Assembly (NCBI RefSeq): GCF_008727735.1
Contig: NZ_CP044227.1
Coordinates: forward strand, 310,001-374,000
Reading direction: 5' to 3'
Source: Flintibacter sp. KGMB00164
Lineage (GTDB): Bacteria; Bacillota; Clostridia; Oscillospirales; Oscillospiraceae
DNA length: 64,000 nt
Shown here: positions 16,061 to 25,410 of the stretch, one piece after another
Layout of the letters: each line of letters begins with the position of its first letter
Position numbering within the stretch: the first letter of the stretch is position 1
The notes under the pieces: generated by a model
The model's input: only the letters and a program-made list of their open reading frames with translations
Databases searched by the model: none
Told to the model about the DNA's origin: nothing
Position numbers and translations under genes: made by a program

Positions 16061-16720
16061 TTAAATGGCCCGGATCAGCACCACGTTGAGCACGTGGGGC
16101 TGACCGCGCAAAGATTCCATGAGGCTGTCGGGTACGTCTCCGTCCACCTCGATGGTCATGACCGCCTCCCCGCCCTTGCGGGGGCGGGAGAGACGGAAGT
16201 TGCCGATGTTCAGATCGGAAGAAGCAATGAAGTTGGTAACGGCGGCAATGACGCCCGGCTGGTCATGATGGAGCACCAGCAGGGTGTTATACTGCCCGGT
16301 AAAGGAGACCGCCATGCCGTTGATCTGGGTGATCAGGATGTTTCCTCCCCCCACCGAGGCCCCCTGGACCACAGCCCGGGCCCCGTGTTCTCCCACCAGT
16401 GAGATCCGTGCGGTGTTGGGGTGGGCGCCGGGGATGTCCTCCTCCCGGAAGGAGAAGGCAAGGCCCCGTTCCCGGGCCAGTTCCAGGGAACGGCGGATGC
16501 GCTCGTCATCCGAGTGCATCCCCATGATCCCCGCGATCAGCGCCTTGTCGGTGCCGTGGCCCCGGTAGGTCTGGGCAAAGGAGCCGGCCAGCTGGATATC
16601 AGCCTGCACCACATCTTCCCCTAAGATCTTCCAGGCCACCCGGCCCAGCCGCACAGCTCCCGCAGTGTGGGAGCTGGAAGGTCCGATCATCACCGGACCA
16701 ATGATATCAAATACGTTCAT
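16061..16720 (-). CDS. sdaAB: L-serine dehydratase, beta subunit
   Basis: A 219-residue beta subunit. The N-terminal part (MNVFDIIGPVMIGPSSSHTAGAVRLG) is the typical SDH-beta domain; the C-terminal part (about 148-219, LLVLHHDQPGVIAAVTNFI) is an ACT domain that in relatives senses serine. AAGGAGG precedes the ATG. It partners the alpha subunit directly downstream. Confidence 0.95.
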   Translation of the reverse strand: MNVFDIIGPVMIGPSSSHTAGAVRLGRVAWKILGEDVVQADIQLAGSFAQTYRGHGTDKALIAGIMGMHSDDERIRRSLELARERGLAFSFREEDIPGAHPNTARISLVGEHGARAVVQGASVGGGNILITQINGMAVSFTGQYNTLLVLHHDQPGVIAAVTNFIASSDLNIGNFRLSRPRKGGEAVMTIEVDGDVPDSLMESLRGQPHVLNVVLIRAI

Positions 16721-16753
16721 AGCGTCCTCCTTGACGGGTCAATTCTTGGTATT

Positions 16754-18121
16754 TCAGCGGGCTTCCAGTTTGGCCAGCAGATCCTCCAGCGCCTCTCCCG
16801 CGCCCTCGTCAAAGGTGGGGTGGGGACGCATAGCGGCCAGCAGCTGTTGGGCGGTCAGACCGTTGACCACCGCCGCGGTAAACTGGGAGATCATGTCGGT
16901 GGCCCGCTGGCACATGAGCTGGGCGCCCAAAATCACGCCCGTCTCCTGGTCGGCCACCACCTTGATAAAGCCCCGCTGGCCCTGGACGATCACCGTACGT
17001 CCGTTGGAGAACATGACGTACTTGCCCACCTTTACCGCCCGCCCGGCAGCCTTGGCCTCGTCGGCGGTGAGTCCCACGCAGGCGATCTCCGGGTCAGTGT
17101 AGATGCAGGAGGGGACGGCGTTCAGGTTGGTCAGGGGATTGCGCCCGGCCAGGCGCTCCACGCAGGCAGTTCCCTGGGCGGAGGCCACATGGGCCAGCTG
17201 GATGCGGGCGGACACGTCGCCCACGGCGTACACGCCGGGCACGCTGGTCTGGAAGTTCTCGTCCACCAGGATGCGGCCCCGCTCCTGTTCCACGGAGAAG
17301 TCCGGGCCGAATAGACCCTGGGTGTTGGGACGGCGGCCGATGGCGCACAGTACCACCTCGCCCTGGACCTGGGCGCTCTGGCCCTTCTGGGTAAAGCGGA
17401 CGGTATACCCATCCTCCGCCTTCTCCACCTGTTCCACCCGGGCACCGGCAAAGATCTGTACGCCCCGCTTTTTCAGGATCATGCTGAGATTCTGGCACAC
17501 CTCCCGGTCCATGTTGGGCAGGATCCGGTCCATGGCCTCCAGCACCGTGACCTGGCAGCCCAGCATCTGGTAGAGGGAGGCAAACTCCATGCCGATGACG
17601 CCGCCGCCGATGATCACCAGAGACTTGCACACCTGATCCTGGTGCTCCAGCAGTTCGTCGGAGGTCAGTGCGTGCTCCAGCCCGGGAATGGGGGGACGGG
17701 CGGGGACGGAGCCGGTGGCGATGAGAATCTTGTCAGCGGAGTAGATTTTGCCCTCCACCTCCACCTGGCCGGGGGCCAGAATGGTGCCGGTACCCCGGAT
17801 CAGGTCCACCTTCTGCTGGCGGAAGAGGCCCTCAATGCCCTCCCGCAGCTGCTGGGTCACCTGAGCCTTGCGGCGGTGGGCGGCGGAAAAGTCTACCGTG
17901 GCCTGGGCGGTGACACCCAGCGCCTGGGCCTCCTGGGCCTCCCGGGCCACCTCAGCGGAGTGGAGCAGGGTCTTGGTGGGGATGCAGCCCCGGTTGAGGC
18001 AGGTGCCGCCCACGTCCCGGTTTTCCACAATGGCGGTTTTCAGTCCCAGTTTCGCTGCACGCAGGGCGGCTACATAGCCGCCGGGACCGGCGCCGATTAC
18101 CATCAGTTCATAGTCACTCAT
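16754..18121 (-). CDS. lpdA: Dihydrolipoyl dehydrogenase (L-protein)
   Basis: A 455-residue FAD enzyme that reoxidises dihydrolipoyl-H-protein with NAD+. It shows the FAD motif VIGAGPGGYVAAL (8-20), the redox disulfide GGTCLNRGCIPTK (C41 and C46), the NAD motif IIGGGVIGMEFASL and the C-terminal catalytic HPTFDE segment. There is no N-terminal lipoyl domain. The ATG at 18121 is preferred: GGAG lies 9 bases upstream and the product then starts MSDYELMVIG; the frame is open 13 codons further. Being in the same operon as gcvH, gcvP and the T-protein, it is the L-protein of that complex. Confidence 0.94.
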   Translation of the reverse strand: MSDYELMVIGAGPGGYVAALRAAKLGLKTAIVENRDVGGTCLNRGCIPTKTLLHSAEVAREAQEAQALGVTAQATVDFSAAHRRKAQVTQQLREGIEGLFRQQKVDLIRGTGTILAPGQVEVEGKIYSADKILIATGSVPARPPIPGLEHALTSDELLEHQDQVCKSLVIIGGGVIGMEFASLYQMLGCQVTVLEAMDRILPNMDREVCQNLSMILKKRGVQIFAGARVEQVEKAEDGYTVRFTQKGQSAQVQGEVVLCAIGRRPNTQGLFGPDFSVEQERGRILVDENFQTSVPGVYAVGDVSARIQLAHVASAQGTACVERLAGRNPLTNLNAVPSCIYTDPEIACVGLTADEAKAAGRAVKVGKYVMFSNGRTVIVQGQRGFIKVVADQETGVILGAQLMCQRATDMISQFTAAVVNGLTAQQLLAAMRPHPTFDEGAGEALEDLLAKLEAR

Positions 18122-18144
18122 ATCTGTCATCTCCATATTATCCG

Positions 18145-18178
18145 AAACCGCGCCCAGCACAGGGCATGGGCGCGGTTT
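18145..18178 (-). other. Intercistronic hairpin between lplA and lpd
   Basis: AAACCGCGCCC (18145-18155) pairs perfectly with GGGCGCGGTTT (18168-18178). No T run follows on the minus strand, so it may set message stability or partial termination inside the operon rather than end it. Confidence 0.6.
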
Positions 18179-18190
18179 GTGAGACTTTTA

Positions 18191-19156
18191 TTACAATGCG
18201 TTTTGCAAAAGCTCCCGCAGCTCCTTGGGGAATTCCTCCAGCCGGTGCTCCAGCGCCTGCTGCTCCAGGGGACAGCCGGTGAGGGCGGTCTCTAGCTGAG
18301 GGGCCAGCGTCCAGTCCATGGCGTCGGAATACACCGCCGCCTCCTGAATGACGCCCTCGTCCGCCTTGAGCTGTACCGTCAGCTCGCCCCAGTCAAATTT
18401 CTGGGCGCACTGGAGGGTAAAGGGCAGCTTGCGGCCATAGAGCCACGACCAGCTGCGGTTGTGTTCGGTGAGAGCCTGAATGGCCTGAGCATCCAGCTGC
18501 CGGGGGTCCATGATCTCCACCGGCAGGCCGTAGACCTGGCCGAAGGCCAGCTCCATCTGCCGGCCCATCTCCTCCACGGTCAGCTGGGGACACAGCTGCT
18601 TGAGGTTGACCACTCGGGAGCGCACCGAGGCAACTCCCTTGGCCTGCAGCTTGGCAGGGGAGGGGCTGAGATAGCGCCCCATGGCCTCCAGATCCACATC
18701 CACAAGCAAGGTGCCGTGGTGGTAGCTTTTCCCCTGGTGGGAATAGAATGCGTTGCCGGAAAATTTTCGTCCCTGGCAAAGTACATCGTTGCGTCCGGAG
18801 CGCTCCACCGACAATCCCAGGCCCAGACAGGCCTGAGCTACCACCGAGAGCTGCCGCTCCAGATCGTAGTCCTGGGTGGGGACCAGGAAGGTGAAGTTCA
18901 GGTTGCCCAGGTCGTGGAATACCGCGCCGCCGCCCGACAGCCGCCGGGCCAGAAAGCCGCCGTCGGCCTCCAGCTGGGCGCAGCGGCACTCCTGCCAGGC
19001 GTTCTGGTTGCGGCCCAGCACCACGGTGTGCCGGTTCTGCCACAGGTAGAGGATGCAGCTCTCAGGCTCCACATGCTCCAGCAGATACTGCTCCAGAGCC
19101 AGATTCTCGTGGGGGTCGGTGCCGGTGGCCCGGCACAGGAAGATCCGCCGGATCAT
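18191..19156 (-). CDS. lplA: Lipoate-protein ligase
   Basis: A 321-residue lipoate ligase that activates free lipoate with ATP and attaches it to H-protein. The signature [20 protein letters not shown] (about 67-86), the lipoyl-AMP lysine segment QGRKFSGNA and the C-terminal accessory domain (about 250-321) are present. The ATG at 19156 overlaps the gcvPB stop in an ATGA, which fixes the start; the frame is open upstream inside gcvPB but is not used. The presence of this gene in the operon supplies the lipoyl group for GcvH and suggests scavenging of external lipoate. Confidence 0.93.
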   Translation of the reverse strand: MIRRIFLCRATGTDPHENLALEQYLLEHVEPESCILYLWQNRHTVVLGRNQNAWQECRCAQLEADGGFLARRLSGGGAVFHDLGNLNFTFLVPTQDYDLERQLSVVAQACLGLGLSVERSGRNDVLCQGRKFSGNAFYSHQGKSYHHGTLLVDVDLEAMGRYLSPSPAKLQAKGVASVRSRVVNLKQLCPQLTVEEMGRQMELAFGQVYGLPVEIMDPRQLDAQAIQALTEHNRSWSWLYGRKLPFTLQCAQKFDWGELTVQLKADEGVIQEAAVYSDAMDWTLAPQLETALTGCPLEQQALEHRLEEFPKELRELLQNAL

Positions 19157-20577
19157 GGCTGATACCGCAGCACGGGGTGACGGGCCGCGCCAACCTCGTC
19201 CAGACGGCCCACCGGCGTGGCGACAGGGGCGTCGTGGAGGGACTGAGGCTGGGTGTGGGCCTGCTCCCACAGCTTGAGGAACACGTCGCAGGCCTCGTCC
19301 AGAGTCTCCCGGCTTTCGGTCTCGGTGGGTTCCACCATCAGCGCCTCGTGGACGATGAGGGGGAAGTACATGGTGGGGGGATGGATGCCGTTATCCAGCA
19401 GACCCTTGGCCAGATCCAGGGCGGACACCCCAGTCTCCTCCTTCAGGTCGTCCAGCGACATGACAAATTCGTGCATGCAGGGACCGGCATAGGCCATGTG
19501 GAAGGTATCCTCCAGGCGCTTGCGCATGTAGTTGGCGTTGAGCACCGCGTTCTGAGCTGCCTCACCGATGCCCTCCTGTCCCAGGGTAAGGACATAGGTG
19601 AGGGCCTTGATGACCACGGAGAAGTTGCCGTAGAAGTTCTTCATACGGCCGATGGACTGCTCCGGCTGGGCAAACTGATAGCCGCTTTCCCCCTTGACCA
19701 CCACGGGGCCGGGCAGGAAGGGACGCAGCAGCTCCTTGCAGCCAACCGCGCCCGCACCGGGGCCACCGCCGCCGTGGGGGGTGGAGAAGGTCTTGTGCAG
19801 ATTGAGGTGAATGACGTCAAAGCCCATGTCGCCGGGACGGACCACGCCCATCACCGCATTGAGATTCGCTCCATCATAATAACACAGACCGCCGGCTTCG
19901 TGAACAATTTGTGTGATATCCAAAATATTTTTATCAAAGATGCCAACGGTGTTGGGGTTGGTGAGCATCAGTCCGGCGGTGTCGGGTCCCACCGCCGCCC
20001 GCAGGGCCTCCACATCCACACAGCCGTCCGCGCCGGAAGGGATGTTGATGACCTGGAAGCCGGCCATCACCGCCGAGGCGGGGTTGGTGCCGTGGGCGGA
20101 GTCGGGGACGATGATCTTGTTGCGGCCCAGCTCACCACGGCTGCGGTGGTAGGCCTTGATGAGCAGAAGGCCGGTAAACTCACCGTGGGCGCCGGCGGCA
20201 GGCTGGAAGGTCATGGCGTCCATGCCGGTGATCTCCCCAAACAGTTCCTCCGCCAGGGCGTAGGCCTCCAGGCAGCCCTGGACAGTCTCCTGGGGCTGGA
20301 GGGGGTGGACCTGGGTGAAGCCGGGCAGGGCGGCCATATCCTCGTTGATTTTGGGGTTATACTTCATGGTGCAGGAGCCAAGAGGATAGAACCCGTCGTT
20401 GACGCCGTGGACCCGCTTGCTCAGAGCGGTGTAGTGGCGGGTGAGCTCGGTCTCTGACACCTCGGGCAGCACCAGAGGCTGGGTGCGGCCCTGAGAGAGG
20501 GTCACCTGGGGCACGTCACAGGGGGGCAGCAGAGTCAGGTGTCGCCCCGGCGCTCCGGTTTCAAAAATCAGCTTCAT
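19153..20577 (-). CDS. gcvPB: Glycine decarboxylase subunit 2 (P-protein beta)
   Basis: A 474-residue catalytic subunit that decarboxylates glycine and passes the aminomethyl group to lipoyl-GcvH. The PLP lysine lies in [19 protein letters not shown], the ring Asp in [13 protein letters not shown], and [15 protein letters not shown] is canonical, in contrast to the paralogue at 12.3 kb. The ATG overlaps the gcvPA stop (ATGA), implying translational coupling. Confidence 0.96.
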   Translation of the reverse strand: MKLIFETGAPGRHLTLLPPCDVPQVTLSQGRTQPLVLPEVSETELTRHYTALSKRVHGVNDGFYPLGSCTMKYNPKINEDMAALPGFTQVHPLQPQETVQGCLEAYALAEELFGEITGMDAMTFQPAAGAHGEFTGLLLIKAYHRSRGELGRNKIIVPDSAHGTNPASAVMAGFQVINIPSGADGCVDVEALRAAVGPDTAGLMLTNPNTVGIFDKNILDITQIVHEAGGLCYYDGANLNAVMGVVRPGDMGFDVIHLNLHKTFSTPHGGGGPGAGAVGCKELLRPFLPGPVVVKGESGYQFAQPEQSIGRMKNFYGNFSVVIKALTYVLTLGQEGIGEAAQNAVLNANYMRKRLEDTFHMAYAGPCMHEFVMSLDDLKEETGVSALDLAKGLLDNGIHPPTMYFPLIVHEALMVEPTETESRETLDEACDVFLKLWEQAHTQPQSLHDAPVATPVGRLDEVGAARHPVLRYQP

Positions 20578-21890
20578 GCGCCCAGCACCTCCTTGATAAT
20601 GGAAACCGCGCGGTCCATCTCGGAGCGGGTGACCACCTCGGTGGCACACCACAGCAGTCCGCCCTCTACGGGCAGTCCGCCCAGGATGCCTTCCCGGTCC
20701 AGCGCGGCCAGCACCTGCTCCTGCTTAGGACAGGTGGTGACAAATTCGTGGAAAAATTCTCCCTGGTGTACCCGGTGCAGCCCGATTTTCTCCAGTTCCT
20801 CGGCCAGATAGTGGGCCTTGGACATGGACAGCACCGCCGCCTGGGTCAGACCCTGGGCGCCCATGGCGCTGAGGTAAGCCCCGGCGATAAAGGCGCACAG
20901 CGCCTGGTTGGAGCAGATGTTGGAGGAGGCCTTCTCCCGGCGGATGTGCTGCTCCCGGGCGGTGAGGGTGAGCACATAGCCCACCTCGCCCTTGTTGTCG
21001 TGGGTCTGGCCCACGATGCGGCCGGGCAGCTTGCGGAACATCCCCTGGGTGGCGGCCATAAAGCCCAGATAGGGGCCGCCGAAGGCCAGCTCCAGACCCA
21101 GAGGCTGGGCCTCGCCCACGGTCACGTCGGCGCCGCAGGCAGCGGGAGTCTCCATCACGGCGCAGGCCATGGGATTGACGCCCATAATGTACTTGGCTCC
21201 CGCGGCGTGGACCGCTTCGCCGATGGCAGAGGCGTCTTCCAGGTTGCCGTAGTAGTTGGGCTGCTGGAGGTAGAAGCAGGCGGCGTCAGCGCCCAGCATG
21301 CCCTTGAGGGCCTCCAGGTCGGTGCGTCCGTCCTTCTCGGGTACGATCACCAGTTCGGTGTCCGAGCCAAAGCAGTAGGTCTGCATGGTCTCAATGACCT
21401 GGGGATGGGCGCAGGCGGACACATAGGCCTTGCTGCGGCGGCGGTCCCGGCACATGGCGATGGCCTCGGCGGCGGCGGTAGCCCCGTCATAGACCGAGGC
21501 GTTGGCCACATCCATGCCGGTGAGATTGCAGATCATGGTCTGAAATTCAAAGATGGACTGGAGAATACCCTGGCTGATCTCCGCCTGGTAGGGGGTGTAG
21601 GCGGTGACGAACTCCTCCCGGGAGGTCACGCTCTTGACCACCGAGGGGATAAAGTGGCGGTAAGCGCCCGCGCCCCGCAGCAGAGTGGGGTAGACCCGGT
21701 TCTTCTGAGCCAGGGCGGTCATTTTCTGCCGCACTTCCAGCTCGCTGAGCCCCTGGGGCAGCTTCAGATCCTGGGTATCCAGCAGCATCTGCTCCGGCAC
21801 ATTGGCGTACAGCTCCCGCAGAGAGGAGACCCCGATGGCGGCCAGCATCTCCTGCCGCTGGGCGGGGGTGTTGGGAATATAGGATCCCAT
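20574..21890 (-). CDS. gcvPA: Glycine decarboxylase subunit 1 (P-protein alpha)
   Basis: A 438-residue alpha subunit. It opens with [14 protein letters not shown] and has the conserved [28 protein letters not shown] and [14 protein letters not shown] blocks. Its length is normal for the two-subunit P-protein of Gram-positive anaerobes. It is followed by gcvPB with a 4-base overlap. Confidence 0.96.
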   Translation of the reverse strand: MGSYIPNTPAQRQEMLAAIGVSSLRELYANVPEQMLLDTQDLKLPQGLSELEVRQKMTALAQKNRVYPTLLRGAGAYRHFIPSVVKSVTSREEFVTAYTPYQAEISQGILQSIFEFQTMICNLTGMDVANASVYDGATAAAEAIAMCRDRRRSKAYVSACAHPQVIETMQTYCFGSDTELVIVPEKDGRTDLEALKGMLGADAACFYLQQPNYYGNLEDASAIGEAVHAAGAKYIMGVNPMACAVMETPAACGADVTVGEAQPLGLELAFGGPYLGFMAATQGMFRKLPGRIVGQTHDNKGEVGYVLTLTAREQHIRREKASSNICSNQALCAFIAGAYLSAMGAQGLTQAAVLSMSKAHYLAEELEKIGLHRVHQGEFFHEFVTTCPKQEQVLAALDREGILGGLPVEGGLLWCATEVVTRSEMDRAVSIIKEVLGA

Positions 21891-21918
21891 AACGGCTCAT
21901 TCCTTTCTCAATTCCTGG

Positions 21919-21949
21919 GACCCCGGGCCGAAAGGTCCGGCCCGGGGTC
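21919..21949 (-). other. Hairpin between gcvH and gcvPA
   Basis: GACCCCGGGCC (21919-21929) pairs with GGCCCGGGGTC (21939-21949) around 9 bases. There is no T run. It could let gcvH be made in excess over the P-protein genes. Confidence 0.6.
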
Positions 21950-21955
21950 GGGGGC

Positions 21956-22330
21956 TTACGCCTGGATGAAGGCCTGATAGGCGTCGGCGTCCAGCAGCTC
22001 TTCAAAGTCGGTGATGTTCTCCACCTTGACGATCCATGCGTCATAGGGGGACTCGTTGAGCATCTGGGGGGCGTCCTGGAGCTCCTCATTCACCTCGGCC
22101 ACCGTGCCGGAGACCGGGCTCATCACGTCGGAGACCGCCTTGACCGACTCCACGTCGCAGAAGGGAGTCTCCTTGGTGACCTCGTCGCCCTCCATGGGCA
22201 GGTTGATGAACACCAGGTCGCCCAGCTCCTTCTGGGCGTAGTCGGTGATGCCCACCAGGGCAGTGGTCTCGTCCAGCATCTTAACCCACTCGTGAGACTT
22301 GGAATATTTCAGTTCAGCAGGAAAGTTCAT
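21956..22330 (-). CDS. gcvH: Glycine cleavage H-protein
   Basis: A 124-residue lipoyl carrier that shuttles the aminomethyl group among P-, T- and L-proteins. The lipoylated lysine is K64 in ESVKAVSDV. The opening [10 protein letters not shown] and the central [19 protein letters not shown] are canonical. AAAGGAG precedes the ATG. It is the only H-protein in the window. Confidence 0.96.
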   Translation of the reverse strand: MNFPAELKYSKSHEWVKMLDETTALVGITDYAQKELGDLVFINLPMEGDEVTKETPFCDVESVKAVSDVMSPVSGTVAEVNEELQDAPQMLNESPYDAWIVKVENITDFEELLDADAYQAFIQA

Positions 22331-22397
22331 AGTAATTCTCCTTTATATATAATGTAGGTTGAATGTTTAAGTGGAACGGAATGACGCGGATTGGAGA

Positions 22398-25046
22398 TCA
22401 GATCCCGGTGTTGGCGGCCAGCTTCTCCAGCGCGGCCAGGGTCTGGTCATCCTGGAAGCAGTAGTGCATCTGGGTGTAGCCGCTGCGCAGCTTGACCACC
22501 TCGTCGCCCACCTCTTTGCCGCGCAGGACGCAGTCGGCGATGAGGGAGGCCAGAGTCTCAAACTCCTTCTTGCCAAAGCCGAAGCGGGTCATCTCGTTAA
22601 CGCCCATACGCAGAGCACCGGAGGCGGTGAAGCCCTCCTCGTCGGGGGTAGCCTGGTAGTTGGCGATGATGTTGTTGCGTTCCAGACGGGCGGCAACCTC
22701 GGGACCGGCGGCGTAACCCACCGAGACGATGACCTGGTGGGTCTCGGTGTAGCCAATGGCGGGATCGCCTGCCACATCCAGACCTTCCGCCTTCAGGCAC
22801 TTGGCAAAGTGCTTGGCGTTTTCCACCACGGCCTTCTGATACTCGTCCTTGAACTGGTTCATCTCGTAGGCGGCCATCAGCAGGCCCAGCATGGTGCCCA
22901 GGTGGTGGTTGGACACGCTGCCGGGGAAGGTGCGGCTCTCGATGGTCTCCCACAGGCCGTATTTCAGGTCGCTCTTGTCGTAGTTGACGCCGATGACGCC
23001 TCTCTGAGGACCGAAGAAGGTCTTATGGGTGGAGCCGGTGACGATCTCCGCGCCCTCCTCAAAGGGCTTCTGGAAGTGGTCGCCGATGAGTCCCAGCACG
23101 TGAGCCATGTCGTACATGATGGTGGTGGGGATGTTCTGCTCATCCACAAACTGCCGGATGGCGGCCACAGGTTCCTTGTGCAGCACCATGCTCTTGCCGA
23201 AGATGATGAGCTCGGGCTTATACTGCTGGATGACCTTCTTGGTCTCCTCCACGTCGATCTTGTAGATGTTATCCTTGCAGACGGGGAAGTTCACCACGGC
23301 GGAGCGCTCGGTGACGGGGTCCACGGCGATGTAGTCGTGGAGGGCGCCCATGGGCTGGGCGCTGAGGTGTCCGCCCTTAATGATGTGGTTGTTGAGCACG
23401 TAGCCCAGGCGCTGGGGAGTCTGCTTGCGGTTGAGCCGGTTCTTGAAGTCCATGAGGGCGGAGAACACCGCCATGTTGGACATCTGGCCGCTGATGACCC
23501 GGGTCTCCGCCTCGCGGCAGCCCAGGTAGGTGCACATCTCCTGGGTGAGCAGCTGCTCCACCTGGTCGATGAACTCGGTGCCCTGGTAGTAGAAGATATC
23601 CGCGTCATAGAAGCTCTTTACCTTCTTGTGCTCTGCATAGCGGAAGGCCGGGTCGCTGGCGGAGAGCAGCCGCACCGCCCGGGAGGGAGTCATCTCAGAG
23701 GGGATGAGGTTGATGCACATCTCCTGGCGCCAGCGGTGGTTGTCCGTGGCCTGGGCGATGAGATCCAAAGCCTTGGGCAGGCGGTCGCCGGAGGCAGCAG
23801 CTTCCTCCTCCTCGGGAGCCTGGTAGAGAATGGGACGGGCGTAGGGAGGCGCGTCGCCCCGCATGTGGTAGGGGGGGATGACTGCGGCGATGCGGCGGCC
23901 GCGCACGTCAATCTCCACCTTGTCGTCATCCAGCACGTCGCTGGCGATATAGGCCAGGCCGATGGAGCGCATGGCGCTCTTTTCCAGAATCTCAGTCTCC
24001 AGGCCCTGGCCCTGGGTGGTGAAGTAGGGGACCATGGTGCCGCTGGTCACAAAGCCGATGGCCTCGTCGCCCCGGTATACCGGCATCCCGGCCCGCATCA
24101 CGCCGCGGCCCAGCAGGGTGATGGGACGGACACGGCGGGGCAGATGCTCCAGATCGGAAAAGTCCCGGTCCATGATCTTGCGGAAGGCGTCATACTGGCG
24201 CTGGAGGGGTTCCCGGCCCACAAAGTCGCCCTTCTGGGGGGAGAAGCTGACGGCAAACCGGGCCAGGGGGATGGCGTAGATGGGAATCTCTGTCCCGTCA
24301 GGGGACAGGCCCAGCTCATGGCCGTAGAGGGGCATACCCGCTTCCAGACGCAGGGTGTCACGGGCACCCAGGCCGGCGGGACGGGCGCCTAGCTCCACCA
24401 GGCGGTTCCACAGCCACACGGCGTCCTGGCTGGGGACATAGACCTCGTAGCCGATGGGCTCGCCGGTGTAGCCGGTCTTGGCGATTCGGACGGTGTGGCC
24501 CTCCAGCTCCAGGGTGTTCAGCGCGTTTTTCATGGGCTCAGTGATGCTCTCGCCTCCGGACAGAGTCATGAGCAGCTCCTTGGACTTGGGACCCTGCACG
24601 GCGATGGCCGCCCAGTCGGCGGTGATGACGGTCATTCTGGCGTCAAAGTTCTGGATGTGGTGCTGCAGATGCGCCAGGTCTTTGTCGGTGTTGGCCGCGT
24701 TGACCACCAGCAGGTAGCGGTCCTCTTCAAATCGGTAGAGGTAGGCGTCATCCACTGCGCCGCCGGTCTCGGTGGGCAGGATGGCGTACTGCGCCTTGTT
24801 CACGTCCAGAGCCATCACGTTGCTGGAGAGCACGTGCTGCAGGAAGGGGACGGCCTGGGGACCATCCACCAGGATGCGGCCCATGTGGGAGACGTCGAAC
24901 AGGCTGCAGAAGCTGCGGGTGTACAGGTGCTCGGCCACGATGTCGGTGGGGTACTTGATGGGCATTTCCCACCCGCCGAAGTCCACCATGGTGGCACCGG
25001 CTGCCACATGTACGTCGTAAAGCTGGGTGCGTTTCAGTTCGCTCAT
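22398..25046 (-). CDS. Fusion of glycine cleavage T-protein and serine hydroxymethyltransferase
   Basis: An 882-residue two-domain protein in one uninterrupted frame. Residues 1 to about 400 are GcvT: FDVSHMGRILV, the catalytic Asp in GGAVDDAYLYRF (99/100), TGYTGEPIGYEVYV and GLGARDTLRLEAGMPLYGHEL. An acidic linker (about 408-425, PEEEEAAASGD) leads to an SHMT domain (about 426-882) with the PLP lysine K675 in TGSTHKTFFGPQRG, the ring Asp646 in YDMAHVLGL, and a divergent GHLSAQPMGALHDY block. GcvT makes 5,10-methylene-THF from the H-protein aminomethyl group; SHMT adds that carbon to a second glycine to give serine. The fusion is first in the riboswitch operon. AGGGA precedes the ATG. Confidence 0.93.
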   Translation of the reverse strand: MSELKRTQLYDVHVAAGATMVDFGGWEMPIKYPTDIVAEHLYTRSFCSLFDVSHMGRILVDGPQAVPFLQHVLSSNVMALDVNKAQYAILPTETGGAVDDAYLYRFEEDRYLLVVNAANTDKDLAHLQHHIQNFDARMTVITADWAAIAVQGPKSKELLMTLSGGESITEPMKNALNTLELEGHTVRIAKTGYTGEPIGYEVYVPSQDAVWLWNRLVELGARPAGLGARDTLRLEAGMPLYGHELGLSPDGTEIPIYAIPLARFAVSFSPQKGDFVGREPLQRQYDAFRKIMDRDFSDLEHLPRRVRPITLLGRGVMRAGMPVYRGDEAIGFVTSGTMVPYFTTQGQGLETEILEKSAMRSIGLAYIASDVLDDDKVEIDVRGRRIAAVIPPYHMRGDAPPYARPILYQAPEEEEAAASGDRLPKALDLIAQATDNHRWRQEMCINLIPSEMTPSRAVRLLSASDPAFRYAEHKKVKSFYDADIFYYQGTEFIDQVEQLLTQEMCTYLGCREAETRVISGQMSNMAVFSALMDFKNRLNRKQTPQRLGYVLNNHIIKGGHLSAQPMGALHDYIAVDPVTERSAVVNFPVCKDNIYKIDVEETKKVIQQYKPELIIFGKSMVLHKEPVAAIRQFVDEQNIPTTIMYDMAHVLGLIGDHFQKPFEEGAEIVTGSTHKTFFGPQRGVIGVNYDKSDLKYGLWETIESRTFPGSVSNHHLGTMLGLLMAAYEMNQFKDEYQKAVVENAKHFAKCLKAEGLDVAGDPAIGYTETHQVIVSVGYAAGPEVAARLERNNIIANYQATPDEEGFTASGALRMGVNEMTRFGFGKKEFETLASLIADCVLRGKEVGDEVVKLRSGYTQMHYCFQDDQTLAALEKLAANTGI

Positions 25047-25084
25047 GGGGATTCCCTCCGTTCAGAATATAATCTCTCGGGCAA

Positions 25085-25128
25085 AGAAAAACAGAGACGC
25101 AACGATACCTAATATCGCTGCGCCTCTG
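25085..25128 (-). terminator. Riboswitch-controlled terminator
   Basis: On the minus strand a 16-base stem (plus-strand 25092-25107 with 25113-25128, with a few G-T or mismatched positions) is followed by GTTTTTCTTT. It lies between the glycine aptamers and the GcvT-SHMT start and forms the expression platform. Confidence 0.8.
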
Positions 25129-25292
25129 TACATAGAACCTGAGAGATTCCCGCCTGAACGCCTCCAGACAGTTGCCCCGTCGGTGCACCCAAAGGATGCT
25201 TTTCAGATTTGCGTCCCGACCCAGTCCTTTTACCTGAGAGAGTGTGGCATTGCTCCTTCGGTGCCGCGTAAGATACGCGGTCTCTCCTGAAT
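25129..25292 (-). ncRNA. Tandem glycine riboswitch
   Basis: On the minus strand two glycine aptamers follow one another. The first has GGAGAGACC, the core CACCGAAGGAGCAA and CTCTCAGGTAAAAGGACTG. The second has GTGCACCGACGGGGCAA and AATCTCTCAGGTTC, ending in GTACAGAGG. The second P1 side merges into the terminator stem downstream, so glycine binding should prevent termination and switch the glycine-use operon on. Confidence 0.93.
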
Positions 25293-25346
25293 CGTTCATC
25301 CGCTGTATGGATTCGGTATTCGGTTGTCAGTCTCTGTTGTGGTTAA

Positions 25347-25374
25347 AGTATCATAGAAGTCCGGCGTTTGTCAA
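25347..25374 (-). promoter_or_regulatory. Promoter of the glycine operon
   Basis: On the minus strand a perfect TTGACA (25374-25369), a 16-bp spacer and GATACT (25352-25347) lie about 55 bp before the first aptamer. Confidence 0.75.
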
Positions 25375-25410
25375 GGAGTTTTTGTGGGAAATTTTCTCTT
25401 TTAACGAGCG

